Below the pieces are notes generated by a model that was not told the origin of the DNA, did not search any database, and saw only the letters and a list, made by a program, of their open reading frames with translations. A stretch of DNA of 64,000 bases from Membranihabitans maritimus (GTDB lineage: Bacteria; Bacteroidota; Bacteroidia; Chitinophagales; Saprospiraceae). Numbering within the stretch: the first letter of the stretch is position 1; every line of letters begins with the position of its first letter. Shown in pieces: positions 9,152 through 18,045 of the stretch. Location: NCBI RefSeq assembly GCF_021729145.1, contig NZ_JAJSLW010000010.1, forward strand, positions 186,001 through 250,000, written 5' to 3'. The position numbers and the translations under genes were made by a program.

Positions 9152-10648
9152 TTAATAGCCCGGATTTTGATTATATAATCCTTCTTTTACCTCCAATTGG
9201 CTTTGGTGAATCGGATAAATGATATCATTTGCTTCGATTCCCGGGATCTTATCAGATGTGTCGTCTTTATTTTTCCATGCATTCATTACCTCCAATACTT
9301 GACCGGTTCGGACCAGGTCATGCCACCGCAGGCCTTCCGCAGCAAACTCTTTTCTCCTTTCTTCCAGCAGGATGTCGAGGTTGACATTGGTTACAGGAGG
9401 GACACCGGCCCTTTCCCTTATGCTATTCACCAGGCGGTCGATTTCACTTTGGTCTCCCCCGGTTTGAATAAGTGCTTCTGCTTTCATCAATACAATATCC
9501 GTATAGCGAATCACCGGAAAGTCAATTCCCCAATTAAACCGGTCTGCTGGAATAAATTGAGGATCCAGGCTCAGAAATTTTACAAATTGAGGGTTGACAT
9601 TGGTGTTCCCGTTCTCGTCAACATAACTCATTAAAACTGTAGTTTCATCACGGGAGTCTTCCTCTTCATAGGAGTCCAGCAGATCATCCGAAGGATTAAT
9701 AGGACTATCGCCCGGAACACCTCCTGCAAAGGGTAGGTTGATCTTGGCAAAACTTTCATGGTACATCAGCGTGGGAAGAATCGTTCCGATTCCACGGTCC
9801 CCTGTAGCACCGTCGTTTATGGCCTGTACGGCGAAAATGATTTCATCATTGTTTTCATTACCGTACGCAAATATGTCAGTGTAGTCGTCTTCCAATCCGA
9901 ATGCATTGCTGTTTATGATTTCGTCTAATAAGGTCAGTGCCTGGTTATATTCCCCGGATTCCAGGCCGGGACCATCAATACTGTAGGTAGGACCTGATTT
10001 TGTCATATATACCCGAGCCAGTAATCCCCGGGCCGCCATGGAAGTGGCTTTCCCGCTGGCAGCGTATGATGCAGGAAGTTTCTGGATAGCATCTTCAAGA
10101 TCATTGATAATGAGGTTATACACTTCACTGACCTCGGCACGGGGAACTTCCAGTGCTGAAGAAGGTGAAATCACGGTCTCATACAATGGAGCTTTTCCAA
10201 AATAGCGGACCAGGTCAAAATAATATAGTGCCCTTATAAATTTAGCTTCTCCTATCATTCGGTTGCGGATAGTCTCATCGGGTACTACATCGGGATTTAT
10301 TTTGTCCAGAACGGTGTTAGCCAGAAAAATTCCGCGGTAAGATCCATCCCATGCGGAGGCCATGAGTGAATTTGTCGATAATGTGTTGTCAAAATTATTG
10401 ACCGGATTCCATTCCCTTACACCTGTTCCCGGGGAATATACATTATCTGACCGTACTTCGGAAAGATAGAATTGAAGATTGGAGTAATCATTCAGGGAAT
10501 TGTAAATACCGGTTACGGCTTGTTCAAAATCTTCTGTATCCCGGTAAAAATTGGCTGCACTTGGACTCGATATCGGAGCCTGGTCAAGTTGATCTTCACA
10601 TGCTGTCCATGTGACTATAAAGAGTATGATAATAATTATATGTTTCAT
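9152..10648 (-). CDS. SusD/RagB family glycan-binding lipoprotein (locus 1)
   Basis: This 498-residue surface lipoprotein binds the glycan and lids the SusC barrel. The chosen start (ATG at 10648) gives a compact signal MKHIIIIILFIVTWTAC with the lipobox at Cys17; an earlier ATG at 10684 would add 12 residues. After the Cys comes the SusD N-terminal TPR-like pattern (NFYRDTEDFEQAVTGIYNSL). The C-terminal RagB/SusD region has the typical EERRKEFAAEGLRWHDLVRT. The SusC gene ends 39 bp before the chosen start. A hairpin element follows the stop. Confidence 0.95.
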   Translation of the reverse strand: MKHIIIIILFIVTWTACEDQLDQAPISSPSAANFYRDTEDFEQAVTGIYNSLNDYSNLQFYLSEVRSDNVYSPGTGVREWNPVNNFDNTLSTNSLMASAWDGSYRGIFLANTVLDKINPDVVPDETIRNRMIGEAKFIRALYYFDLVRYFGKAPLYETVISPSSALEVPRAEVSEVYNLIINDLEDAIQKLPASYAASGKATSMAARGLLARVYMTKSGPTYSIDGPGLESGEYNQALTLLDEIINSNAFGLEDDYTDIFAYGNENNDEIIFAVQAINDGATGDRGIGTILPTLMYHESFAKINLPFAGGVPGDSPINPSDDLLDSYEEEDSRDETTVLMSYVDENGNTNVNPQFVKFLSLDPQFIPADRFNWGIDFPVIRYTDIVLMKAEALIQTGGDQSEIDRLVNSIRERAGVPPVTNVNLDILLEERRKEFAAEGLRWHDLVRTGQVLEVMNAWKNKDDTSDKIPGIEANDIIYPIHQSQLEVKEGLYNQNPGY

Positions 10649-10687
10649 GTTGCCTTTTTTTAATGTTGAAAATCGAATCTTCATCGG

Positions 10688-13600
10688 TTAGAATTTTAAA
10701 TTGAGACCAAAGACCATAGACTTGGATAGGGGAAAAGCCCCGTAGTCATCTCCGTTGTTGTTGACCGCTTCGGGGTTGAAGCCTCCATTATACTTGTCAC
10801 CTCCAAACCAGTTTTCAGCTGTAACGTAAAGTCTGGCACCTGCTATTACACTGGATTGGAACAACCTGCCGAGATCATAACCCAGAGTGATGTTTCGCAC
10901 CCTCCAATAATCACTGGGGTACAACCAGTCCGTGTTTTTCACCCGTCCGAAGGTAGAGGGTGATTTGCGTTCCCTGCCCGCTAGATCCGCCTCCGTGAGA
11001 ACCTGTCCTTCTTCCCAGTGAATGCGGTCCCGGGTTTTGCCCAAAGTGTTTTCTACAGCACCCATACCGGTCCTGTAAACACCGCGACCAAAGGTAGAGT
11101 AAATTACTCCTCCCCATTGGCCTTGTAATAAGACAGACAAATCGAATCCTTTGTAATTGAAACTATTGGTTATTCCCCAAATGAAATCGGGATTGGGATG
11201 ACCTGAGTATGTCCTGTCATCAGCATCTATATCACCGTCACCATCCAGATCGATGTACCGGGGGTCTCCTGCTTCCTGACTGCCATAAGTAGGATACCCA
11301 CTTTCTATATCTGCAGTAGTGAGAAGTCCATTTTGTTGGACCACGAACAATGTATACATGGGTCTTCCAACTTCGAGGATATTGTGGGTGATATCGAAGG
11401 CGCCGCCGAGAATGGGAGTGTTATTGGGGCCTAGTTGGACTACTTCATTTTTATTATGACTAAAGTTTACCTGGGTTCGCCATTGAAAATCTCCCACCAG
11501 GTTTCGTGAGTTTACTTCCAGTTCCCATCCTTTGTTCAATACTTCTCCTATATTGGTAAGTGCCGATCCGAAACCACTTGCTGTAGGAACAGGTATGTTC
11601 AGTAATAAATCTGAGTTCCTTTTAATATAATAATCGAATGAACCGTATATCCTGTTTTGCATAAAACCTATATCCAGACCAAAATCAAGGGTCTCCGAGG
11701 TCTCCCAGCTCAAGTCCGAATTGGGGAAATTATCCGGCACCTGTCCATTGACCAATTGCCCGTTGTAGCTATAGTTGGCAAATGACAGTCGCGCGATTTG
11801 ATCGTAATCACCCACACCATTATTCCCTGCCAATCCCCAGCTGGCCCTTACTTTTAGGTCTGTGAGGATAGTAAGTGACTTCATAAAAGATTCTTCAGAT
11901 ATTCTCCATCCGGCGGAGAGGGAAGGGAAGACCCCCCATTTGGTATTATCCCCGAATTTTGAGGATCCGTCCCGTCGGATACTTCCCTGTAATAAATAGG
12001 TGTTCCGGAAATCGTATTGTAATCTACCAAAGTAAGAAATAAGTACGTTTTTACGCTCCCCGGAACTTCCACTGGTACTGGAAGCTGCATTTACAGTGGG
12101 TACATCATCAGAGGCAAAGCCTGTTCCGCTGAGACTAAAATCTTCAAATTTGAAGGAACTGAACGAATATCCCACGATCCCATTGAAGTTGTGGTCGGCG
12201 AAACTTTTGGCATAGTTCAGGGTATTTTCATTTACAAAATTGATTCGGGTATATCCCGACCTGGATCCGCTAGCGGTACGATTCCTGGTAACAAAGGAAG
12301 GAGTAAACCTGCTGCTATTGCCGTTATGAATATCAAAATTCAGGCTCGATTTAAGACGTAATCCCGGTACGAGAGTATACTCGGCAAAGGCAGTACTGAT
12401 GTTTCTGAATACTTTGGTGCTGCGGTCTACATTCAGCGCTTCGGCCAGGGGGCTAACGCGGGATGTCCCCCAGGCATATTGAGTGTAATCCCCTACATTG
12501 GTTTCATAGGGCCCCGTAAGTGATTCGACAACCGGGGCCATACCTACAGTGATATGGGTAATCGCGTCTTTGCCCTCTACACCCGGGTCTTCCAAAATAC
12601 TGTAGGAGGGTGAAATATTTAACCCAAACCGCACTTTGTCTGTAGGGGTGACTTCTACATTGGCCCGGGCGCTATACCTTTCGAAGTTAACCCCAAGTGC
12701 GATTCCTTCCTGGTTGAGATAATCTCCCGAAATATAATACTTTGTAATATTGTTTCCTCCTGAGGCGGATAGTTGATAGCTTTGGACCATCCCTTTCCTG
12801 AAAAACAAGTCTTGCCAGTCTACATAATCCAACCCATCGTGGTTGGGATCCATCCAGCGTTCATCGTACATATACCTTGTGAGGTATTCATCGGGCCCGA
12901 TCGGGTTATCGGGGTTGATTGAGTTATATAATGTCCTTCTTTGAGCATTGGACTGGGAAGATGTGGCCCCCTGGCTGCCGTAGTCCCTTACCCAGAAATA
13001 GTTCATGTGTTCCAATTGACGATCGATCCATTCTTCTGAAGAAAGTACATCAAGTTTTTTAGCGGTTTCATTCCATCCCATATAAGAATTAAAGGTTATG
13101 CTCGGTTGGCCGGATTGGCCTTTCTTGGTCGTGATAAGTACCACCCCATTGGAGCCCCGGGAACCGTAAATAGAAGCAGCGGCGGCATCTTTCAGAACCT
13201 GTATGGATTCGATATCATTGGGGTTGAGGTTGGATAACGGGTTCCCGTTTCCAAATCCCCCGCTGCTTGATTGAGGAGATACTTCCAGTGGGAATCCATC
13301 CACTACATAGAGGGGTTCATTGTTCGCACTGATGGAACCGGTTCCCCGAATCTGGATACTAAAACCCCTTCCCGGAATTCCGCTGGTTTGTTTTACCCTG
13401 ACCCCTGACATTTGTCCTACGAGGGCCTGGTCAACCCTGTTGATAGGGCGTTCATTCAATTTTTCCCCGCTCATGGTGGCTATGGAGCCGGTAATATCCC
13501 CTTTTTTCTGTGTTCCGTACCCCACAACTACCACTTCTTCCAACAATTCGGAATCCGATTGCATTGTTATGGTAATCGTTGATCTTCCTTCGATGGGAAA

Positions 13601-13897
13601 TTCCTGTGTGGTATATCCCACATATGACGCGACCAGTATTCCATCTTCGGGTACGTTATTAAGTTCAAATGTCCCATCGACATCCGACGCCGTCCCGATA
13701 TCTGTTCCTTTTACGAGAATATTGACTCCAAGCAAGGGATTGCCTTCCTGGTCCAGTACTGTTCCGTTGACGGTTATCTCTACTTTTTCTTGTATACCTT
13801 TTTTGTCATTCAGTAGTTTTCCGGGAGTTGTTCCCATTGCTGTTATATAGACGGTACTCAATACCGTCAATAAAATCCATTTTACCCTTTCCATCAT
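10688..13897 (-). CDS. SusC/RagA family TonB-linked outer-membrane transporter (locus 1)
   Basis: This 1069-residue outer-membrane importer starts with a signal peptide (ends about residue 22). The CarboxypepD_reg-like domain (about 40-115) opens VNGTVLDQEGNPLLGVNILV. The SusC signature EEVVVVGYGTQKKGDITGSI follows, then the plug with ANNEPLYVVDGFPLE and a full barrel ending in a terminal aromatic-containing strand (MVFGLNLKF). There is no STN domain, so it does not signal through FecR. With SusD and the GH106-like and PL22-like enzymes it suggests import of a rhamnose/galacturonate-containing oligosaccharide (inference from neighbours). Confidence 0.96.
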   Translation of the reverse strand: MMERVKWILLTVLSTVYITAMGTTPGKLLNDKKGIQEKVEITVNGTVLDQEGNPLLGVNILVKGTDIGTASDVDGTFELNNVPEDGILVASYVGYTTQEFPIEGRSTITITMQSDSELLEEVVVVGYGTQKKGDITGSIATMSGEKLNERPINRVDQALVGQMSGVRVKQTSGIPGRGFSIQIRGTGSISANNEPLYVVDGFPLEVSPQSSSGGFGNGNPLSNLNPNDIESIQVLKDAAAASIYGSRGSNGVVLITTKKGQSGQPSITFNSYMGWNETAKKLDVLSSEEWIDRQLEHMNYFWVRDYGSQGATSSQSNAQRRTLYNSINPDNPIGPDEYLTRYMYDERWMDPNHDGLDYVDWQDLFFRKGMVQSYQLSASGGNNITKYYISGDYLNQEGIALGVNFERYSARANVEVTPTDKVRFGLNISPSYSILEDPGVEGKDAITHITVGMAPVVESLTGPYETNVGDYTQYAWGTSRVSPLAEALNVDRSTKVFRNISTAFAEYTLVPGLRLKSSLNFDIHNGNSSRFTPSFVTRNRTASGSRSGYTRINFVNENTLNYAKSFADHNFNGIVGYSFSSFKFEDFSLSGTGFASDDVPTVNAASSTSGSSGERKNVLISYFGRLQYDFRNTYLLQGSIRRDGSSKFGDNTKWGVFPSLSAGWRISEESFMKSLTILTDLKVRASWGLAGNNGVGDYDQIARLSFANYSYNGQLVNGQVPDNFPNSDLSWETSETLDFGLDIGFMQNRIYGSFDYYIKRNSDLLLNIPVPTASGFGSALTNIGEVLNKGWELEVNSRNLVGDFQWRTQVNFSHNKNEVVQLGPNNTPILGGAFDITHNILEVGRPMYTLFVVQQNGLLTTADIESGYPTYGSQEAGDPRYIDLDGDGDIDADDRTYSGHPNPDFIWGITNSFNYKGFDLSVLLQGQWGGVIYSTFGRGVYRTGMGAVENTLGKTRDRIHWEEGQVLTEADLAGRERKSPSTFGRVKNTDWLYPSDYWRVRNITLGYDLGRLFQSSVIAGARLYVTAENWFGGDKYNGGFNPEAVNNNGDDYGAFPLSKSMVFGLNLKF

Positions 13898-14392
13898 TTT
13901 AATTGATTTTTGTATTAATAGTTAATTGTGTATAATTTACATTTAATTTTAAGAAATATATTCAACCCTCTTTTTGAACAGGCTTCATTTTATTCAAAAG
14001 CGATTTTGTATGCAGGTCGTATCGGAATGGGAATACCTCGTGGTTTTTATACTGTCTTTTTTACACTTAATAAGTCATGCAAAATAATTTTACTGTATTT
14101 AACTCAAAAAATAGCCGCTAACTTTGTCTGGTTTTACACACAATGGAAGTCTGTTGAATTATAGCGCAAGCGCTTGCGCTATATATTGATTTGTTTTGTA
14201 AATACTTCATGTGGTAAAAATTAAATTTGTAAAAAATCTGATATTAATAAAACCCTGTAGGGGTAAATATAGCAATAGCGGAATTAATGGGTTTCATACA
14301 CTTGCCTAGTGTTGTTGAAAGCAGGCCAATGGAAATTAGGAAAAGACCAATTCCGGATGATCTTTCCCCTGGAAAATAATTTTTGACAATAG
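13898..14392. other. regulatory gap upstream of SusC locus 1
   Basis: This AT-rich gap of 495 bp lies between the GH106 gene and SusC. It contains a 24-bp perfect palindrome at 14160-14183 and, near 14263-14310, a segment resembling the repeat-containing region upstream of the sigma gene (shared GGAATTAAT then GTTTC). No coding sequence is credible. I could not place a convincing -33/-7 pair for the minus strand. Confidence 0.55.
14160..14183. promoter_or_regulatory. 24-bp perfect palindrome, LacI-type operator candidate
   Basis: Each half reads TATAGCGCAAGC and its exact inverse, centred on AAGCGCTT. The core GCAAGCGCTTGC fits the general LacI/GalR-family operator pattern with a central CG. 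It lies 263 bases before the SusC start. No LacI-family gene is in the window, so the binder would be encoded elsewhere. Confidence 0.6.
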
Positions 14393-17185
14393 TTATTTTT
14401 TTATTTTAACAAGTCTTACCGGGCCCAGCAATCCCGAAGGTATGGGATCCCATACCGATGCATCGAAAGGTTTGTAATCGATGTTGACAAAATTGATTTC
14501 ATGATAATTTCTCCATGTAATTTCCTGGTCATCGAGGTATCGGATCCTGTTTGCCATGAGATTAGCCACCTCAATCTTCAAGGTGTTTTTTCCTTTTTTG
14601 AGATATTTTCCGGCTGGCAACTCATACGGGATACTCCAGGCATAACCTACTTCCTCGCTGTTTATCCAGACCCGGGCACTCTCGCGCACGGTACCCAGAT
14701 CCAAAAGGTAGTTCCCGGGGTCTGATATATTGAATTGGGTTTGATATACGGCCTGCCCTGAAAAATAGGGGGCGATGGGATCGTCTAATTGGTGCCAGGA
14801 GATGAGGGAGTCTATTTCCCGTGTTTGTGGTAAATCGGGTCCCCCATTTTTAAATGTCAAATTCCAGGGACCCTTTATTTCTATTTGTTCTTTTCCGGTA
14901 ATAGGGTGTTCCCACCGGGCTTGCCTGTCCGGTACCTCCCCGGTCAGTTTCAGAAAAAGGTATTTCCCCGGTTTGAGATATAACCTGACGGTAGTAGATT
15001 CCCCTGAAACCTGGCTTTCCAACAGTCCTGAATGGCCGGAAACCGGATCCATAGCGATCACTGCTTCCGACCGGTTGTTTAATGTTACTTTGCTATCGAT
15101 GGTGCCTGCAGTATGGTTGGCGATGAAATAGTATGTAGAATGTTCCCCTTTCCGCCGGATAAATTCCAATCCTGTATCCGTCAAGGTTTCTCTTTTTATA
15201 TTTCGTGAGTCCAGGGCAAGACTGATTTCCGGTGTCAGAATTATTTCACCTTTCCCCCATTTGGCACTGGCCATTGAAGATGATGGCCCATTTATGAAGT
15301 CCAATTGGGACCACGTCTTTTCGATTTCATTTCGTCTCCGTTCAAGGTCTTTTATACCTGGTACATCCCGGGGTTTGCTTTCAAAGATAACCGTAGCACC
15401 GTTTTCTGCCAGTGAAAGAATATTTTGTAGTGTTTCTACTGGCATGAAATCGCACTCAGGAATAATTAGGGCTTTCCTGGGTATGGTCCCTTCAGCTGTG
15501 GTAATTCCCTGTCGGCCTGATTTGGATTGGGCGATTTGTAAGTCTGAAATGAAGTCGAGGGAATACCCCGTATCCATTAATTTTTTGGATTGGCGATAAA
15601 AAGAAGTAGGGTGTAACCATTCATCGATATGGTGTACAGTGATCATGTTTAATAACTCTCCCGAATCTGCCCAAACATCATAGATGGGCCAATACACTAA
15701 TAATTCGTTGTCGGCTTTACCGGATTGCAATACGGATTGACATCGCGAGACAAAGTGATTAAAAGCGGGAAAATGGGGCCATAAACTATTGGCAGAACTC
15801 AGGTTGAGAGAAGCATAGAACAACCATCCGGGCCAGGGAGCGTCCAGGGGGGAATAGGTGATACCATGATAAAACATATGGTTGACACCTGCCAGAAAGG
15901 TTTGTTCCAGTTCCGGTTTCATTTGTGAAAATGATGACTTGAAGTGTTCTCCCAACCAGGTAAATGTTTCGCATGAAGTCAGGTTTTTCCCGGTAACATG
16001 GGCTGCAGAAGAAGCAAACTTTAGCATTATGGGGTCAGGATCGACATTTCGTATATCCGCACTGTCCCTTCGCAATCCGGGGATGGGGAAATAAGTAGAG
16101 CCAAATGTTTCGCATTCCGGTATATCTACCGTTCCATAAATATCCAGTAAGTTTCCGGGAGATCCGTGAGCCTGGTTTTTGGTTACTTTCCCTCTATCAT
16201 GAACCCAATTGGTCCAGTTTTGGGTAAAGTTTTCCAGTAGCAGGCTGTTGAGGACTTCGCGATAATCACTTTTTATCCGGATGATTTCATCTGTTTTTTT
16301 GACACTTAATAGTTGCGGTAAAAATGTCTTCAGGTCATATCCCTTTTTCTCTTGAAAATTTTCCAAAAAATCATTCGTCCAATTCGCCCCGTAGACTTCA
16401 TAGCTATCATTGTATAGTGCCCGGATACCCGGCAATTTTCCCGAGAATGCACTATCGTATACCTCCAGATAATTATCTACAGCTTCTGGTGAATAGTGAT
16501 CCAGGGTAAATCCGGCTCCGCCGGGTGCAGCGCGTTTGACTTTTTGTCCTGTTTTCCCGCTAAAAAGGGCGATAATATTCCATTCTCCCTTATCGGGCGT
16601 CCAATTCATCTCCTGATTATTATCAATTTTATTGGTAAGGTCTATCGTTTGGCCTTGACTTGATTGGGCTATCATTGCTTGCAATTTCGTATTCCTTTGC
16701 TGCGGGTCTTCGGGAATTACAGGCCCTTCTATCTCTTGATTTGCTGAAAGCGTATATTCCCTAATGACCATTTTGGACGCTGCATCTTCCCGGGAAACCC
16801 ATGGGCCACCAAATGGCCATCCGGTGCCCTGCGTGAGATCAATCCCTATGCCCAGACTATCTGCCACCTGTACGGTATATTCCAACATTTTCCTCCATTC
16901 GGGAGAAAGGTAGGTGATATAGCGGTCTTCATATCCTTTTGCCCCATAGATAGGGGCTATTTCCAGGCCTCCAACCCCTTTCGAATGATATTCTTCCAGC
17001 AACGATCGAATATTGGTTCTATCTACAGCATTGCCCATCCACCACCATCGTGACCAGGGTTTATGGGTTTTGGTAATTTCAGGCCAGGGATTACTCTGGT
17101 TTTGGGACTGTGTTGATGAAATGATTGGGAGGCAAAATAACAGTAATACGATACTAATTAGAGCGTGTTGGTTTTTATTCCACAT
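14393..17185 (-). CDS. GH106-like alpha-L-rhamnosidase
   Basis: This secreted 930-residue glycoside hydrolase uses the ATG at 17185, which puts the signal peptide (ending near SSTQSQ) at the very start; an upstream ATG at 17257 would add 24 odd residues. The N-terminal TIM-barrel part shows KPWSRWWWMGNAVD, GVGGLEIAPIYGAKGYED and DLTQGTGWPFGGPW, which are characteristic of GH106 alpha-L-rhamnosidases. A C-terminal jelly-roll (about 830-920) has the sugar-binding pattern YLLDLGTVRESARVWINSEE. Family members remove alpha-L-rhamnose from rhamnogalacturonan and similar chains. It leads the SusC/SusD locus on the same strand but is separated from SusC by 495 bp, so it may have its own transcript. 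Confidence 0.88.
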   Translation of the reverse strand: MWNKNQHALISIVLLLFCLPIISSTQSQNQSNPWPEITKTHKPWSRWWWMGNAVDRTNIRSLLEEYHSKGVGGLEIAPIYGAKGYEDRYITYLSPEWRKMLEYTVQVADSLGIGIDLTQGTGWPFGGPWVSREDAASKMVIREYTLSANQEIEGPVIPEDPQQRNTKLQAMIAQSSQGQTIDLTNKIDNNQEMNWTPDKGEWNIIALFSGKTGQKVKRAAPGGAGFTLDHYSPEAVDNYLEVYDSAFSGKLPGIRALYNDSYEVYGANWTNDFLENFQEKKGYDLKTFLPQLLSVKKTDEIIRIKSDYREVLNSLLLENFTQNWTNWVHDRGKVTKNQAHGSPGNLLDIYGTVDIPECETFGSTYFPIPGLRRDSADIRNVDPDPIMLKFASSAAHVTGKNLTSCETFTWLGEHFKSSFSQMKPELEQTFLAGVNHMFYHGITYSPLDAPWPGWLFYASLNLSSANSLWPHFPAFNHFVSRCQSVLQSGKADNELLVYWPIYDVWADSGELLNMITVHHIDEWLHPTSFYRQSKKLMDTGYSLDFISDLQIAQSKSGRQGITTAEGTIPRKALIIPECDFMPVETLQNILSLAENGATVIFESKPRDVPGIKDLERRRNEIEKTWSQLDFINGPSSSMASAKWGKGEIILTPEISLALDSRNIKRETLTDTGLEFIRRKGEHSTYYFIANHTAGTIDSKVTLNNRSEAVIAMDPVSGHSGLLESQVSGESTTVRLYLKPGKYLFLKLTGEVPDRQARWEHPITGKEQIEIKGPWNLTFKNGGPDLPQTREIDSLISWHQLDDPIAPYFSGQAVYQTQFNISDPGNYLLDLGTVRESARVWINSEEVGYAWSIPYELPAGKYLKKGKNTLKIEVANLMANRIRYLDDQEITWRNYHEINFVNIDYKPFDASVWDPIPSGLLGPVRLVKIKK

Positions 17186-17257
17186 ATTCTTTTGTAGATA
17201 AATATAATGTTTATACGGTAATGCGTAAAAATAGAGGGGGATAATTTCACAGAGCAT

Positions 17258-17305
17258 GCCGGGTGGCTTACCCGTTTCTCTTCACAGAAGTTTTAGTAGA
17301 AACTG
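17258..17305. repeat. 48-bp direct repeat, left copy, flanking HipBST
   Basis: This segment, with core GGTGGCTTACCCGTTTCTCT, matches 19174-19221 in the same orientation at 43 of 48 positions. The two copies bracket the hipBST-type operon and lie about 1.9 kb apart. The surroundings of both copies look like remnants of intron or insertion-element ends. Confidence 0.65.
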
Positions 17306-17414
17306 GAAAATGAGGCGTAAGCCCCATTCCCCTGTGCGCATGCAATGCGGCAAGGTTCTTCCGCCAGGAAAGTCGGGGTTGAAAGATATAAATTTATTGT
17401 TTATATAACATTTT

Positions 17415-17513
17415 TATACCCGAAAAGGTATAAAAACATATTTCTAATATAAATTATACCCATAGAGGTATAAAATGAATATAAATTTATTATATTGTAC
17501 CCGTAAAGGTATA
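17415..17513 (+). promoter_or_regulatory. three HipB-type operators
   Basis: Three 18-bp inverted repeats of the form TATACC-N6-GGTATA lie at 17415-17432, 17455-17472 and 17496-17513 (the last has TGTACC). Their starts are 40 and 41 bp apart, close to four helical turns, so bound dimers would face the same side. The last ends three bases before the hipB ATG at 17517. This is the layout expected for autorepression by HipB; the form recalls the E. coli hip operator (TATCC-N8-GGATA) but with different spacing. Confidence 0.75.
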
Positions 17514-17516
17514 ACC

Positions 17517-17759
17517 ATGCAAGAATGGAACAGACATAACGCAATAGCGGACTTTGTACGTAACAGACGTAAAAAATCAGACCTCACTCAAATAGAGTTA
17601 GCAGATGTAACGGGTGTAGGACTCCGTTTTGTCCGCGAACTGGAACAAGGAAAACCCAATTTAATGACCGATAAAATCAATCAAATATTGTTATTTTTCG
17701 GGCATACATTAACACCAACACCTATAAGCGATGAGACAAGGAGAAATATGGGTGCATAA
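17517..17759 (+). CDS. HipB-type Xre antitoxin/repressor
   Basis: This 80-residue helix-turn-helix protein (Cro/C1 type, about residues 10-65) includes KKSDLTQIELADVTGVGLRF followed by RELEQGKPNL. The ATG at 17517 is preferred because an upstream ATG at 17475 would put the third operator inside the gene. It heads a three-gene operon; the next gene overlaps its end by 29 bases. By family it represses the operon through the upstream palindromes and helps restrain the kinase. Confidence 0.88.
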   Translation: MQEWNRHNAIADFVRNRRKKSDLTQIELADVTGVGLRFVRELEQGKPNLMTDKINQILLFFGHTLTPTPISDETRRNMGA

Positions 17760-18045
17760 CCAACTGGCAGGCGTACTGACTGAGGATGATACCGGTTATC
17801 ACTTTACGTACCGGAAAGAGTATTTAGAGCAAGATAAGGCGTTGTCAGTGTCTTTAACCTTACCATTACAAAAAGACCCGTTTCATTCGGAAAACTTATT
17901 TCCATTTTTTGACGGGTTAATACCAGAAGGATGGTTGTTGGATGTAGTACACAAAAACTGGAAAATAAATCCCAGGGATCGTATGGGGCTGTTATTGACG
18001 GTCTGTCGAGATTGTATAGGCAATATAAGTGTAAGAAGTAAATGA
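17731..18045 (+). CDS. HipS-like protein (HipA N-terminal subdomain 1)
   Basis: This 104-residue stand-alone version of the HipA N-terminal subdomain has LTEDDTGYHFTYRKEYL, FPFFDGLIPEGWL and the ending MGLLLTVCRDCIGNISV. In single-chain HipA this part is fused to the kinase; here it is separate, as in the tripartite HipBST systems where HipS acts as the antitoxin. It overlaps hipB by 29 bases and shares an ATGA junction with the kinase gene, so translation is probably coupled. It appears intact. Confidence 0.85.
   Translation: MRQGEIWVHNQLAGVLTEDDTGYHFTYRKEYLEQDKALSVSLTLPLQKDPFHSENLFPFFDGLIPEGWLLDVVHKNWKINPRDRMGLLLTVCRDCIGNISVRSK

Noticed and set aside
10006-10020. ATATATACCCGAGCC, matching the left end of the palindromic element at 8970
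   Set aside because: It falls in a conserved coding part of SusD (the LLARVYM region) and has no other element features nearby.
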